From Prorocentrum cordatum (taxonomy: Eukaryota > Sar > Dinophyceae > Prorocentrales > Prorocentraceae): a DNA stretch of 64,000 nt. The translations under genes were made by a program, and so were the position numbers. The stretch is taken from contig CAUYUJ010014363.1 in NCBI GenBank assembly GCA_963575745.1, positions 78,985 through 142,984 on the forward strand, given 5' to 3'. Position 1 is the stretch's first letter. Each line of letters starts with the position of its first letter. Positions 40,798-50,287 of this stretch are shown here, in pieces. The notes beneath the pieces are model-generated. The model did no database searches and was not told the DNA's origin. It saw only the letters and a program-made list of their open reading frames with translations.

Positions 40798-41870
40798 CTA
40801 GCCTACGCTATCCTCCTCGTCCCAATCCGCCGAAAAGTCCTCCCGACGGCGCTGGTCACTCTCCCAAGCAACAAGCGCCTCGGGGGTAGCGAAACCGTGC
40901 AAGTTCGCAATCAGTTGGGGTGACAAGGCCGAAAGCTCAGCGATCGCTGAGGTTGGGAGAGGATCACCCTCGGCCGCTACTGGTGCCTCTACAGCTTCGC
41001 TGTTAGGACCCGCATCCCAACCAGCACCACCCCCACAGGCTCAAAGCCAAGCAAAGGACCCCAAACAGCCTTCGTCCCGTCTGTCGGGCCAAACGGGGTG
41101 CCCACAGTGGCCTTACCCAGGTTATGGCCTGGGAACAAACCACGCTTTAAACGGGACCTCTGGGTCTTATACCCCGAATGGGAGGATCCTTTGCAGTTAG
41201 ATTGAAGGCCTCCCCTCGCACTCTGCTGCGCCGAAGCCCCACAGCACTTACAAAAAATTATGTCATCAAGAGCTGCACAGTCCTCAGCCTGGACCGTGGC
41301 CTGGACGATGGAATGGCCTCTAAGCACCCAGGGAACACCAGAAACCTGGAGGAAGTCCCTGGGGGCAGGATGAGGCGGAGGCGGAGGGGGAGGAAGAGCA
41401 GAACCCATAGCCCCCATGGCCCTGGGACCCCGCTCAAAAGGCCTCACACCCGCCTCCTGGCAGGCCTCCTGGAGGGCCTGCGAAAACTCATCTTCGAATT
41501 CAATATCCGCTGTACCGGCAATGCCGTCAGAATCAGGTTGCTCCAGGGACCCGAAGGCAGCCTGGGCACGTCCATGCCACAAAGCACAGTCTCTGACAAT
41601 TCGCTTACAACCTGAAACAAACAAGGGCCAGCGCTCAGGAATTGCCCAGAGCTTTGCCCCCTGCTTGGCATATTTGTCTGCCATCCGGTTGCCTCGAATT
41701 AGCCAGGTATCATGATCAGTTATTGCATTCGCCTCGGACTGGTGGGCTTTCACTCTACAGACTGACGCTCGGCGACCTATGCCGGCCCACCATTCAGTCC
41801 AGTTGTGGCGCCGAGGGTTATCATAAGACAAAGCTGTGCCCGCATTCTGCGCGCACTCCACAGCGCCTGA
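40798..41870 (-). pseudogene. Retroelement 3 fragment: RNase H C-terminus and Cys/His tail
   Basis: The minus-strand frame from about 41870 reads SYDNPRRHNWTEWWAGIGRR, then VCRVKAHQSE ... TWLIRGNRMADKYAKQGAKL. This is the typical C-terminal half of a retroelement RNase H (the KAHQ histidine and the Asp of GNRMAD). Further on is a Cys motif IIFCKCCGAS ... SNCKGS and RSRLKRGLFPGHN. A one-base shift near 41030 restores a tail ending DFSADWDEEDSVG with TAG at 40798-40800. The 5' side is cut off by a GGA/CCT array at 41873. It is not the same family as elements 1 and 2: here RNase H is followed by a C-terminal tail rather than by an endonuclease. Confidence 0.75.
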
Positions 41871-41872
41871 GC

Positions 41873-42268
41873 AGGAGGAGGGAGGAGGAGGGAGGAGGAG
41901 GAGGAGGAGGAGGAAGATGAGAGGAGGAGGAGGAGAGAGGAGGAGGAGGAGGAGGAGGAGGAGATGGAGAGGAGGGAAGGAGGAGGAAGGAGGAGAGGAG
42001 GAGGAGGAGGGAGGAGGTGAGGAGGAGGAGGAGGAGGAGGAGGTTCGCCTGAGCCCGTCGGAGAAACCCTTCGACGCAGCCGAGCGGCGCCGCGCCTCCG
42101 CTGCCTTCTCCCAGGGGCGGACCGCCGACCCCGGCCATAAACACTGGGCGACCGCTCTAAAAAATCCTCCTCCTCCTCCTCCTCCCTCCTCCTCCTCCTC
42201 GTCCTCCTCCTCCTCCTCCTCCTCCCCCTCCTCCTCCTCCTCCTCCTCCTCCTCGTCCTCCTCCTCGC
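41873..42268. repeat. Inverted GGA / CCT array pair
   Basis: (GGA)n at 41873-42045 and (CCT)n at 42167-42268 flank about 120 bp of unique sequence. It truncates the retroelement 3 fragment. Confidence 0.9.
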
Positions 42269-43239
42269 CAGTGGCCAGGATCCGCCACGGGGGAGCTGCG
42301 ATGCTGAAGGGGCGCGCGGGGCACACAGAGAAAGTACACGCACACACAAACGACAGGACTCCCTGTGTCTTCGTGTGCTCTCAGGGTTTTTTGTCCTCCC
42401 CCCCACTTCCCATCTTGTCCCATGCTTTTGGGGGGAATCGACGATTTGATTGTGTCTCTGTGTGTGTGTGTGGTGTGTGTGTGTGTTCTCCCCTCCTGAG
42501 ATTCATTAGATGAAGGAAGACCTGCTTTTTGCTCGGACGTTTGCGAGTAGGCACTTTGCGAATAGCGGAACGCGCTCGGCGACTTGCCCCCAGCAACCAT
42601 CGATCCTCCGGCATCGATGGGAGGCGGGGTTGGGGTTCGGAGACCGCCACACCTTCGAAGAACTCCGAAGCCTACCCCCACCGCCCATCGAATTGCCTGA
42701 ATTGTCGATCCGCGAGGGCAGGGTTCGGATTTCGCGGCCGACCCGGCTGCACGTCGAGCTGGCGGGATCCAGGCCTTGCCAGAGTCCAAAAAGTCTCGCG
42801 CCGATCGTTGCGGCAGGAGCGCTGCGTCCGCAGGACGCATATATGTACACCATGCAGATCGACGCCACCGTGTGGCGCCCCCCCCGTCAGACGCTAGCGA
42901 GCTTGAGCAGGGACCGACCGTCCTGGTATTCTCATAGGCCTACCACGACATCTCCTTAGAACCCAAACATGTTCTGAAAATAAAAACGATATTCTTAGAA
43001 CATGAGTCCGATGTGTTAAAACAAGACAATCCCAGCCAGAAAGGTTCTCAGAACATTCCGTGCAGACCACAAAAGGTCCTTCGAACATTCTTTGGTGGGC
43101 CTATAGGCGAGCCATGACGCTTCGCCACTGCTTGACCAGCGGCCAAAATATCATCTGCATTTCAAATGCTGGGCAGTGGCGGACGATCGAGTCGGACGAA
43201 CGGGGGGGGGCGTAGCAGAAAGGGAATAACGGATCGGCT
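42269..43239. other. Low-copy stretch with CA/GT microsatellites, no gene
   Basis: CGCACACACAAACG at 42340 and (TG)n at 42458-42485. At 42960-43095 words like CTTAGAACATG, CTCAGAACATT and TTCGAACATTC repeat. No supported gene. Confidence 0.4.
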
Positions 43240-43465
43240 TCGGGGATCTTCTGACCTGGGCCAATCCAAACCCGGGTCAGTCAGGCCTTGCAGAATCCTG
43301 CAAAATCTGGCAGATCCTGCACCCAAGGCGAAAGATCCTGTAAAATCCTGCAGGGTCCTGCACCCAAACCCGGGTCAATGCGACCCTCGCCCTGCAGGAT
43401 CCTGCAAGCTTGGGCGCTCTGGCTGACCTCCGCTTGCATGACCCCCGTCGCAAGGCTCCCGACGG
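43240..43465 (+). repeat. CTGCAGGATC dispersed repeat, copy 4
   Basis: The most complete match to copy 1: GGGGATCTTCTGACCTGGGC, AACCCGGGTCAGTCAGGCC, ATCCTGCAxxATC words, CCGGGTCAATGCGACCCTC, GGCGCTCTGGCTGACC, GCAAGGCTCCCGA. Confidence 0.8.
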
Positions 43466-43544
43466 CTCACGCAGCTGCAGTCCCCGGTGCCTCCCAAGCC
43501 GAGCGACGCCCTCGCATCGAGGAGGGCGCCTGGCGGCAAAAGGA

Positions 43545-43690
43545 GGAGGAGGAGGAGGGGGAGGAGGAGGAGGAGGAGGAGGATCAGGAGGAGGAGAAGG
43601 AGGAAGAGGAAGAGGAGGAGGAGGAGGAGGAGGAGGAGGAGGAGGAGGAGGAGGGGGAGGAGGAAGAGGAGGAGGAGGAAGAAGCTTCCG
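43545..43690. repeat. GGA array
   Basis: About 145 bp of (GGA)n with GAA and AGG interruptions. Confidence 0.9.
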
Positions 43691-44044
43691 CACCCTCCCC
43701 CTCCGTGTTCCTCCGTCCTCCCGCGAGCATCCCTCCTCATGCCTTCTCTTCTCTGCCCTCTCGCCCTTCTCTCGCGGTTCTCGCCCCCGCCCCCTCCCCC
43801 CCTGCGCGCTGCCAGACGTGCAGCTGCCTCCACCGTCAACCCTGCGCGTCCAGCAGCATGCTCCACACTGGTCACTGGGTGCCTCAATCTCCCAGTCGTA
43901 ACCGACGAGATCAGTCGCTACCGGCTTTGCAGCAAACTCCCCGCACCGTCGCGACCGATCTGCTTCCACATCGGTTGCGACCGATCGGTCGCCATTTTGG
44001 AATCGGTCGCGATCAGTCGCGACCCACTTGCAGCCACCATCCCT

Positions 44045-44200
44045 CTGAGCGTAGGTGGTTTTACGAATTTTGTATTCTCTCCGCCTCCTTCCCCTGCTTG
44101 GGGGAGGGGCTTACCGCTCCCCCTACCCCCTCCACTGGGCCTGGGGGGGGGGGGGGCGCGAGGCGGTAGAGCGTCCAAGATGGCTCAAGATAGATCCAAG
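44045..44200 (+). repeat. Dispersed repeat, copy 2 (partner near 860)
   Basis: Shares GGTGGTTTT-like, CTCCGCCTCC, GGGGGAGGGGCTTACCGCTC and GAGCGTCCAAGATGGC-like words with 860-1000. It contains a run of 13 G at about 44143. Confidence 0.45.
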
Positions 44201-44384
44201 ATGGTCATGTCTCGGGTCTCCAGCGGCCGCTCGGTACGATCCGGGCAGCCCCCGCACGGTCTCGGCGAGGCGCAGCCGTTGGCACGCCTCCCGAGGCCGG
44301 AACACCGCCCAGAAATCGAGAACAACGGCCCGAGAAAAGGGGCGTCGTTGTCCTCGCTGTCGTCGTCCTCGTCCACGCTCTCGT

Positions 44385-44385
44385 C

Positions 44386-44436
<51 letters not shown>

Positions 44437-44493
44437 CTCCTCCTCCTCCTCCTCCTTCTCCTCCTCCTCCTCCTCCTCCTCCTTTTCTTCCCG
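44385..44493. repeat. GTC and CCT arrays at the 3' side of element 2
   Basis: (GTC)n at 44388-44438 and (CCT)n at 44439-44493. In element 2's sense this is a GGA tract directly after its 3' end. Confidence 0.85.
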
Positions 44494-44596
44494 CAGCCCT
44501 TGGGGACCAATGTCTGAGGTGTCCACACATGCATACGTCAGCGGTGAGATAGGCGGCAAGTATAGCGGAGGACGAGGAGAGCAGCAATGGCCAGCA

Positions 44597-45808
44597 TCAA
44601 CCCGACTCGCAATACAAATCGAGCGGGGCATATAGATGGGCAACTGACGCCTCCAGCCATGCATCCCCAGGAGGCGTGGGGGCACAGCGTTGTGAGGCTG
44701 CCTGCGTGATAACAGCAGCTGCGTAGAATTCCACCTGGCTGCTGTCAGGAGGGGCCAGGATCGGCATGGCATTCATGCACAGGCACTGACGGTCCCCCAT
44801 GGGCACACATCTCGACGTGACGGTCGGAGACGTATCTTGCAGGGAGCACAGGAACCTGACCTCGGGGACCTTCCACATGCAGGGCAGGTTGGCTTGCGGA
44901 GCAGGTGGGTTTAAAATGAGCAAAGCCGCCAGGCCCGAGGACGCCGCACACAGCACAAGCGTCAGTGCCGCCCTCAAGCACGCACTGTCGAGCTCCAACT
45001 GCTTCCACTCCGAGGGCGACCTGGCAGAAATTCCCCATGGCTCATCGCAGCTCCTTAAAGGCCTGCACTAACCGCCCTTGACTTTGCAGCGGGGGGCGGG
45101 GTCCCACGAGTGAAGGAGGAAATCCGCCACGAGACCAATGACACGCCCAGCAAGAATAATATCAGTAATGAACAATAGCTCATTATGGAATCCCTCAGTG
45201 GAGTCCTGGAAAAGCTCGAGAATATTAAGAGACAAAACAAAAACATTCATGCCCACTATGGCACTGGACTCCTCCGCTCTGTCCTGGATGTCACCTTGAC
45301 TCCTGGGAGCTGCACGGAGGATCACAATGTATTTAGTACCAGGGGCCACAGGCATGTGGACCTCTGCCTGCGTGGGCATCTCTTCCTGGATGCATACTGG
45401 TTGGCACGAAATTCTCGGCATGCAAGTGGGAAGGCCCTTGGAGGCAGCCGCTCCCCTCAGCCTAGGTCCCGTCGTGAGGACAGGCGGGAGCTGCGCAGAC
45501 TCCGCGTAGTGGCCTTTCTCTCGGAGCGTGCGTGCTAGCTCCGCGTCCGCCGCCTTAGCCGCCATCACCTGTTCGGGGCTCAGCGGTGCGATGACGGCCA
45601 TCAGGTCCGCCAGGCACTTCGATGAGCCATGCCGAACGTGTTTAAGCAATCTAAGATGCGCGTGGAAGTTGAGACCGCAAGCCATGCACACAGTGCCTGA
45701 AACGTAGATGGGAGGCCCATGCGCCCTTGGTGGCCAACACCGCCCCACAGTCCAAGCAGGGATACAAGGCGAGAGCCGACGGCGGACGCAGAAACGACGG
45801 GAGCGCAA
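44597..45808 (-). pseudogene. Element 2 ORF2 C-terminal part: second zinc finger and tail
   Basis: Begins in the second finger, GTVCMACGLNFHAHLRLLKH, one frame away from the first finger (single-base shift near 45700). It continues with SPEQVMAAKAADAELARTLR and PVAPGTKYIVILRAAPRSQ, reaching a TAG at 45068-45070. The same frame stays open afterwards to 44597 (SEWKQLELDSACLRAALTLV, VEFYAAAVITQAASQR), so the TAG may be a lesion and the protein may end at 44597. The tail has hydrophobic stretches but no domain I know. Confidence 0.65.
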
Positions 45809-46982
45809 GACCCTTGGCGATGCAACACTTTCGCCGCCCGTCCTTGAATTCTTCGTGACGCCGATCGTCCAAAACTTTGGCCCTGGCAGCCGATTCTGCT
45901 TGCTTGCAAATTCGCTTCCAAAACTTGTTGCTGCTAGACCTCAGGAGCCACAGCCGCCAAGCAGGTGGCCCTGACGGTAAGAATACCCTGTCCAGATTCA
46001 CATGTCTGCTGAGCCACATCAGGTCATCGCAACACAATGCGGACCATGATTCAGGCACTGAGGCTAACTCGTCCAGGATCGCCATCAGACACGCAGGCGC
46101 CGATTTGAGAAGCCTGGGAAGAAATCGCAGCCGCCTGAGCCGCAGCACCAGCTCGACGGGCATGATCTCACACTTGACAAAAACTCTATGGTCTGCAGCA
46201 GCCTTACCAGAACCAGAATCGTACCCCAGCCCAGCCGCCAATCTAAACAGGCTCAAATAGTTGTGCGCCAGGGTCGCCATCTGTTTCACGTTTAACTTGT
46301 GCCAGGTGAGGGCATCAAACAAAAGGTGCGACGTGCACAAAGACGTAACATAAATTAGCTTGGCCCTTAAATTGACTTGCTTCCTGGGGAAAACAGTGCG
46401 CCTCAGTACCCCTAGAGGACGTCGCTGCTGATGGCAGCGGTGCGCCAGCTCAGGTCCCAGAGAAATGTGATGGTCCTGGTAACTTCCCAAGTGTTTGTAG
46501 GTTCTAGTAAGGCACAGGGAGACGCCTAAGGAAGGGACGAGAAGACCAGTGGCAGCCAAGGCTGCACACTCCCCTCGTGCCTTCCTGGAACCTGTGCCGC
46601 TGGAGAAGGCCATGAGCTCCGTCTTGCCCGCCGTCCAGTTCATGGTGCACCCCCTAGACTTGGTTTCTTCGTACATGATCGTGACGAGGGCGATGGCCGC
46701 CTCCTTCCAGAGCCTAGCGTCTAACAGCTCGATGCCGTTGACGAGGTCATCCATGAAGGCAGGATCCCATACGTCTTCCTCTACATGCTCGTGTTCGCGA
46801 CCTCTGAAAATCCTCTGAGACGGGACCACATCCTTAGTCCTCTGAAGATACCCCAGGGATCCTAATCTACTGTTGACCGCGATGATGATTGGGTCGAAGG
46901 CTATGATGAACAGGAGGTCTGCTAGTGGCATGCCTGGCCTCGTACCTAGGCGGGGGGAGACAACCCTGGTACTCCCCCGCAC
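45651..46982 (-). pseudogene. Element 2 ORF2: RT motifs B-E, thumb and first zinc finger
   Basis: Motif B RLGTRPGMPLADLLF; motif C AFMDDLVNG (Asp-Asp codons at + 46746-46751); motif D/E GKTELMAF and TYKHLGSYQD; thumb RAKLIYVTSLCTSHLLFDAL. It ends with a C2H2 finger YPCLDCGA ... WASHLRFRHC at about 45775-45715. It is separated from the upstream RT part by an in-frame TAA at 46998-47000; both parts share one frame, so this is a nonsense change. Confidence 0.85.
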
Positions 46983-46997
46983 TTGGAACCAATTGCA

Positions 46998-48098
46998 TTA
47001 CATCACGTCAACCACTGCTTCCAGAAGGTGCTTACTTCCCAGTCCGTCCAGGGCTCCAGGCTTGGCGACTAGGGCATGGCACAGAGGCTCCAGACAACTA
47101 GGTATCTCTAAGCCCGCCAGCGTGTTCTGGATGTCCTCACTGTTCTGGGCCATTCTGGCAACGAGCCCTCGGATGACCGAATAGAACGCCGCCTTTAGAT
47201 CGGTGTACAACGACAGGTATGTGCGCTCCCTAGCCTCGGCAGCCATCATGGCCGACCGAAGACGCAAGGATGCAATGTCAGTGCCGCGCTGAGGGAGAGC
47301 TCCCTGCTGGACCACCGACAGCATGTTCATCGTTGCCTTTAGAAGTGTACTCCTGAGGAAGGCATGGTGCAACTTCGCCGTGTGGCATCCCAGTAGGATG
47401 CCTCTGTAGTGCTCCAGGGGTTCGGGGGGCCCAGATTTGTGTAGATCACATTGCCATCCTCCTTTGAACAGCAGGGGCTCCCTGGACGCCATGCCAACTT
47501 TCACGAACAACGGCAACAATATCTGCGTGCATTCTTGCGGAGCGACCTGGAAAAGATCATTGCTGAGCCCGTCAGGCCCAGCACCCCTCCTCTTGGCTGC
47601 CTTCATAATGTCATGCTTGAGCCTGAAGGGGGTGATCATGTCCAACTCCCTGGGATATACATTTCCACGCTCAGGGAGGGCGTTGTATCTCTCAACCAGT
47701 TCTTCCCAGCTGAGTGCCTGCCCATTCTCAACTACAGCGAAATAATCAGTGAGGGCCTCCGAGAGATCTCCAGATGTGGCCAGAACCTCGCCCTGAGAAC
47801 CTCGTCGGATTCAAAGCCCCTCGACCTGGAACTTGGAGCGCTTTCCCCCTAACCTTTGCAGCTGGCATAGCACTCTCCACTCCACTCTACTCTCGTTTGA
47901 GGACCTAGCGTTGCACAACTGCTGCGCGAGGTCGTCTAGCAGCTTGTTGCGCGAGAGCTTCAAGGCCCTTCTCAGGGCCGGCTTCGACTTGACCAGAAAC
48001 TCAAGCATGTGTGCGGCTAGCTCGCTTGCCGCCAGGATCTGTTTATCCCACTCAGCGAAAGCCTGGAAAAAGCTCCGAAACCAGGAGGTCCAGCTCAA
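46998..48098 (-). pseudogene. Element 2 ORF2: RT fingers and motif A
   Basis: After a linker (LEFLVKSKPALRRALKLSRN) and an in-frame TGA at 47811-47813, the frame shows RT signatures: AKRRGAGPDGLSNDLF; HYRGILLGCHTAKLHHAFLR, which aligns with YRGILFNNTIGKMHSSFLR of element 1; QQGALPQRGTDIA; and motif A LYTDLKAAFYSVI (Asp codon at + 47199-47201). It is joined to the endonuclease frame by a shift near the run of eight G at 48114-48121. Confidence 0.85.
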
Positions 48099-50203
48099 GA
48101 TCGGTGATGTTCCGGGGGGGGCCCCGCCTCCAGCGCCGCGGCGACCAGCCTCCTGATCCCACCAGAGTCCTGCTCACCCCAGAGACACCACGCCTGCCGT
48201 ACTTGCCTTCTGAAAATGATAATGCCCAGAAGAGCCTCTGACACATATGGCTTGATCGGAGTACGCGCAGGTTTAGGGAAGCATGCTTGTGCACCCACGT
48301 ACATGTATTGAATGATGTCGTGTAAGTGCTGATTCATGTCGACCTGGTGAGGCACCGTGGGAAACGCTGCCAGGTGCATCCTGAAGGCTGCTGCCTTGTC
48401 AGGGCCCTGGGTGCCCCTAGCGTCGTAGCCGCTCTGTTGTTGCGCTGCTTTGGTGGAGCCCTGGGACTCGAAGCGCATGAAGACAGGATAATGATCCTTG
48501 CCAGTGCAAAAGGAATCAATATCATATCGTATTTGATGTTGCCCCAATGCGGGAACCATATTCTGCTCAACCGCAATGTAGTCTATTCTGTGTGGTGTTT
48601 CAGACTTCGACGAGACAAACGTGCACGAGTCCTGGCTGAGAGAGGGGACTAACGTGTTGGCCGCGACCAAGCCCGTCTCCAAGAGCATGTCGTGAAACAG
48701 CCCGCCCGATTCGTCCTCGTCTTGCCTGAATCCTTCGCTTCCCACTGCCTCAGACACAATGCTGCCAAGCCTGGCATTCGCGTCCAGGAAGGCCAACTGC
48801 ACTTTCCATGTATGGCAGATCCCTATGAGGTCCCGCCACCACTCTTTCCTCTGCTGCGAGGTATACTCGTCTCCGCTGTGCAGCGCATGGGCAACCAGGA
48901 TGACCTTCCTAAAGAGTGGGGCGCAACAGCCAACCACCAGGTGCCTCTGGGTAGCGCACAACGGCCTAAAATGTTTCTGCTCAAAATATAGCTCCTTGCC
49001 CCCACGTCGCCCATACGGTAGGTGCAGGGAGACCCAAAGCTCAACACCCAAGTTCTTGCCACCGTCGGATCCCGAAGAAAGCACAAAGTATCCAGCGGAA
49101 CACCTTTCCCCCGACGGATTCCTCGCCTCCTGCACCCCAACGATGTGGCACTGCTCTTGAGCAAACTGCAACCTGAGAACCTCTCCCGACGTTTTGGCGC
49201 GTCTTGCCGCCGTGGCCTCCGCGTCCCTGCCTGTCTTGGCGTTGAAGGTGGCAAGCCTCACGCTGATGCTGAACTGGCAAGACTTGGGGGCCGTCTTCTG
49301 CGAGGGTTGGGATCCCATAGTATCCCTTAGCGTCTCCACCGACGCTTGAGGGCGCCCAGGATACCGAAAGGTGTTGTCGGGGCCTATTGGGTACGCTTCT
49401 CTTGTGGCCATAGGTGCCTCCTTTAACCACCACCATTCGAGGTCGTTCGTGTACCTGAGTGCCTCGCGTAAGGCCGGCGGGGGTGAGCACCCAGCCGCTC
49501 GGTCCGACCGTGCAAGACTGTCTGCCAACTCATTCCATGGATGCCCAGAGTGACCACATACATGCAAAAGCAAAGTGCCGTGTCTCCTGCGCGCACACTG
49601 GTATACATGGTATGTAAGCCAGGCCAGGTGTTGGTTCTCCGACGGGACCTCCAAACCCAAGGATATGTTGACAGCCGACTGGTTATCGCAAAAAATGACC
49701 AGAGCTGGGGGGGAGTGCACCGTGTTCGGCCCAAAGAAACCCAAGATCCAGAGTGAGCTCCATAATATCCCCATGAGCTCGATAGTCGTGCTAGTGACGT
49801 CGTCCCTTTCGAATTGCATTGCTGTGGATTCCCATGCGCTCATTTTTTGCCACCCAAGGAAGCTCACCGCGTCGTCAGGCGAGATCGCGACAGCAGCGAA
49901 GGCCCAGGCTGAGTCCCTGAGCGTCTTTCTGTACGAGGCGTCGACATAGATATGTACTGATCTCGCTCTATGTGCCCCGCGCGCAGAGATATCCAGAGCA
50001 AACTTGGCAGTGTGATGTAAGGGGATATCTCCAAAATCGTCATTGCAAAGCTCAAACCAGTTGATGTTCTGGAGTAAAACCTGATATATCCTGTCCGCTT
50101 CCTGAAAACCACAGTGCCCACTGCCATTGCTCTCAGGATACTGGAAAAGTAAAGGGAACAGACGCAGGGAAGTAGTATACCCACCATCCTCCCTCAGCGC
50201 CAT
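48095..50203 (-). CDS. Element 2 ORF2 N-terminal block: RNase H and APE-like endonuclease
   Basis: 702 uninterrupted codons. RNase H: SVHIYVDAS (Asp 88), TSTTIELMGI (Glu 142), LVIFCDNQSAV (Asp 173) and HVCGHSGHPWNELADSLAR (Asp 228). Endonuclease: RLATFNAKTG (Asn 321), IVGVQEAR (Glu 359), ILVAHALHSG (His 439), LAFLDANARLG (Asp 474, Asn 476), TPHRIDYIAV (Asp 541) and TGKDHYPVFM (Asp 570, His 571). All expected catalytic residues of both domains are present. The frame ends in low-complexity residues after the G-run at 48114-48121; the protein almost certainly continued into the RT. The Met at 50203 is the first in frame; the real start may lie across the G-run at 50269. Confidence 0.88.
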   Translation of the reverse strand: MALREDGGYTTSLRLFPLLFQYPESNGSGHCGFQEADRIYQVLLQNINWFELCNDDFGDIPLHHTAKFALDISARGAHRARSVHIYVDASYRKTLRDSAWAFAAVAISPDDAVSFLGWQKMSAWESTAMQFERDDVTSTTIELMGILWSSLWILGFFGPNTVHSPPALVIFCDNQSAVNISLGLEVPSENQHLAWLTYHVYQCARRRHGTLLLHVCGHSGHPWNELADSLARSDRAAGCSPPPALREALRYTNDLEWWWLKEAPMATREAYPIGPDNTFRYPGRPQASVETLRDTMGSQPSQKTAPKSCQFSISVRLATFNAKTGRDAEATAARRAKTSGEVLRLQFAQEQCHIVGVQEARNPSGERCSAGYFVLSSGSDGGKNLGVELWVSLHLPYGRRGGKELYFEQKHFRPLCATQRHLVVGCCAPLFRKVILVAHALHSGDEYTSQQRKEWWRDLIGICHTWKVQLAFLDANARLGSIVSEAVGSEGFRQDEDESGGLFHDMLLETGLVAANTLVPSLSQDSCTFVSSKSETPHRIDYIAVEQNMVPALGQHQIRYDIDSFCTGKDHYPVFMRFESQGSTKAAQQQSGYDARGTQGPDKAAAFRMHLAAFPTVPHQVDMNQHLHDIIQYMYVGAQACFPKPARTPIKPYVSEALLGIIIFRRQVRQAWCLWGEQDSGGIRRLVAAALEAGPPPEHHRS

Positions 50204-50287
50204 CGCACTCCCCCCTGCAACTGCTTCGAGCTGCTCCCTGACTGGAGCGGGGTGCGACGGCGGTGGGGGTGGGGGGGGGGGGGGCAG
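50204..50287 (-). other. ORF1-ORF2 junction of element 2 with a long G run
   Basis: Contains a run of about 15 G (+ strand, near 50269-50283). Both neighbouring frames change here. The run may have slipped in the genome or been misread. Confidence 0.6.
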
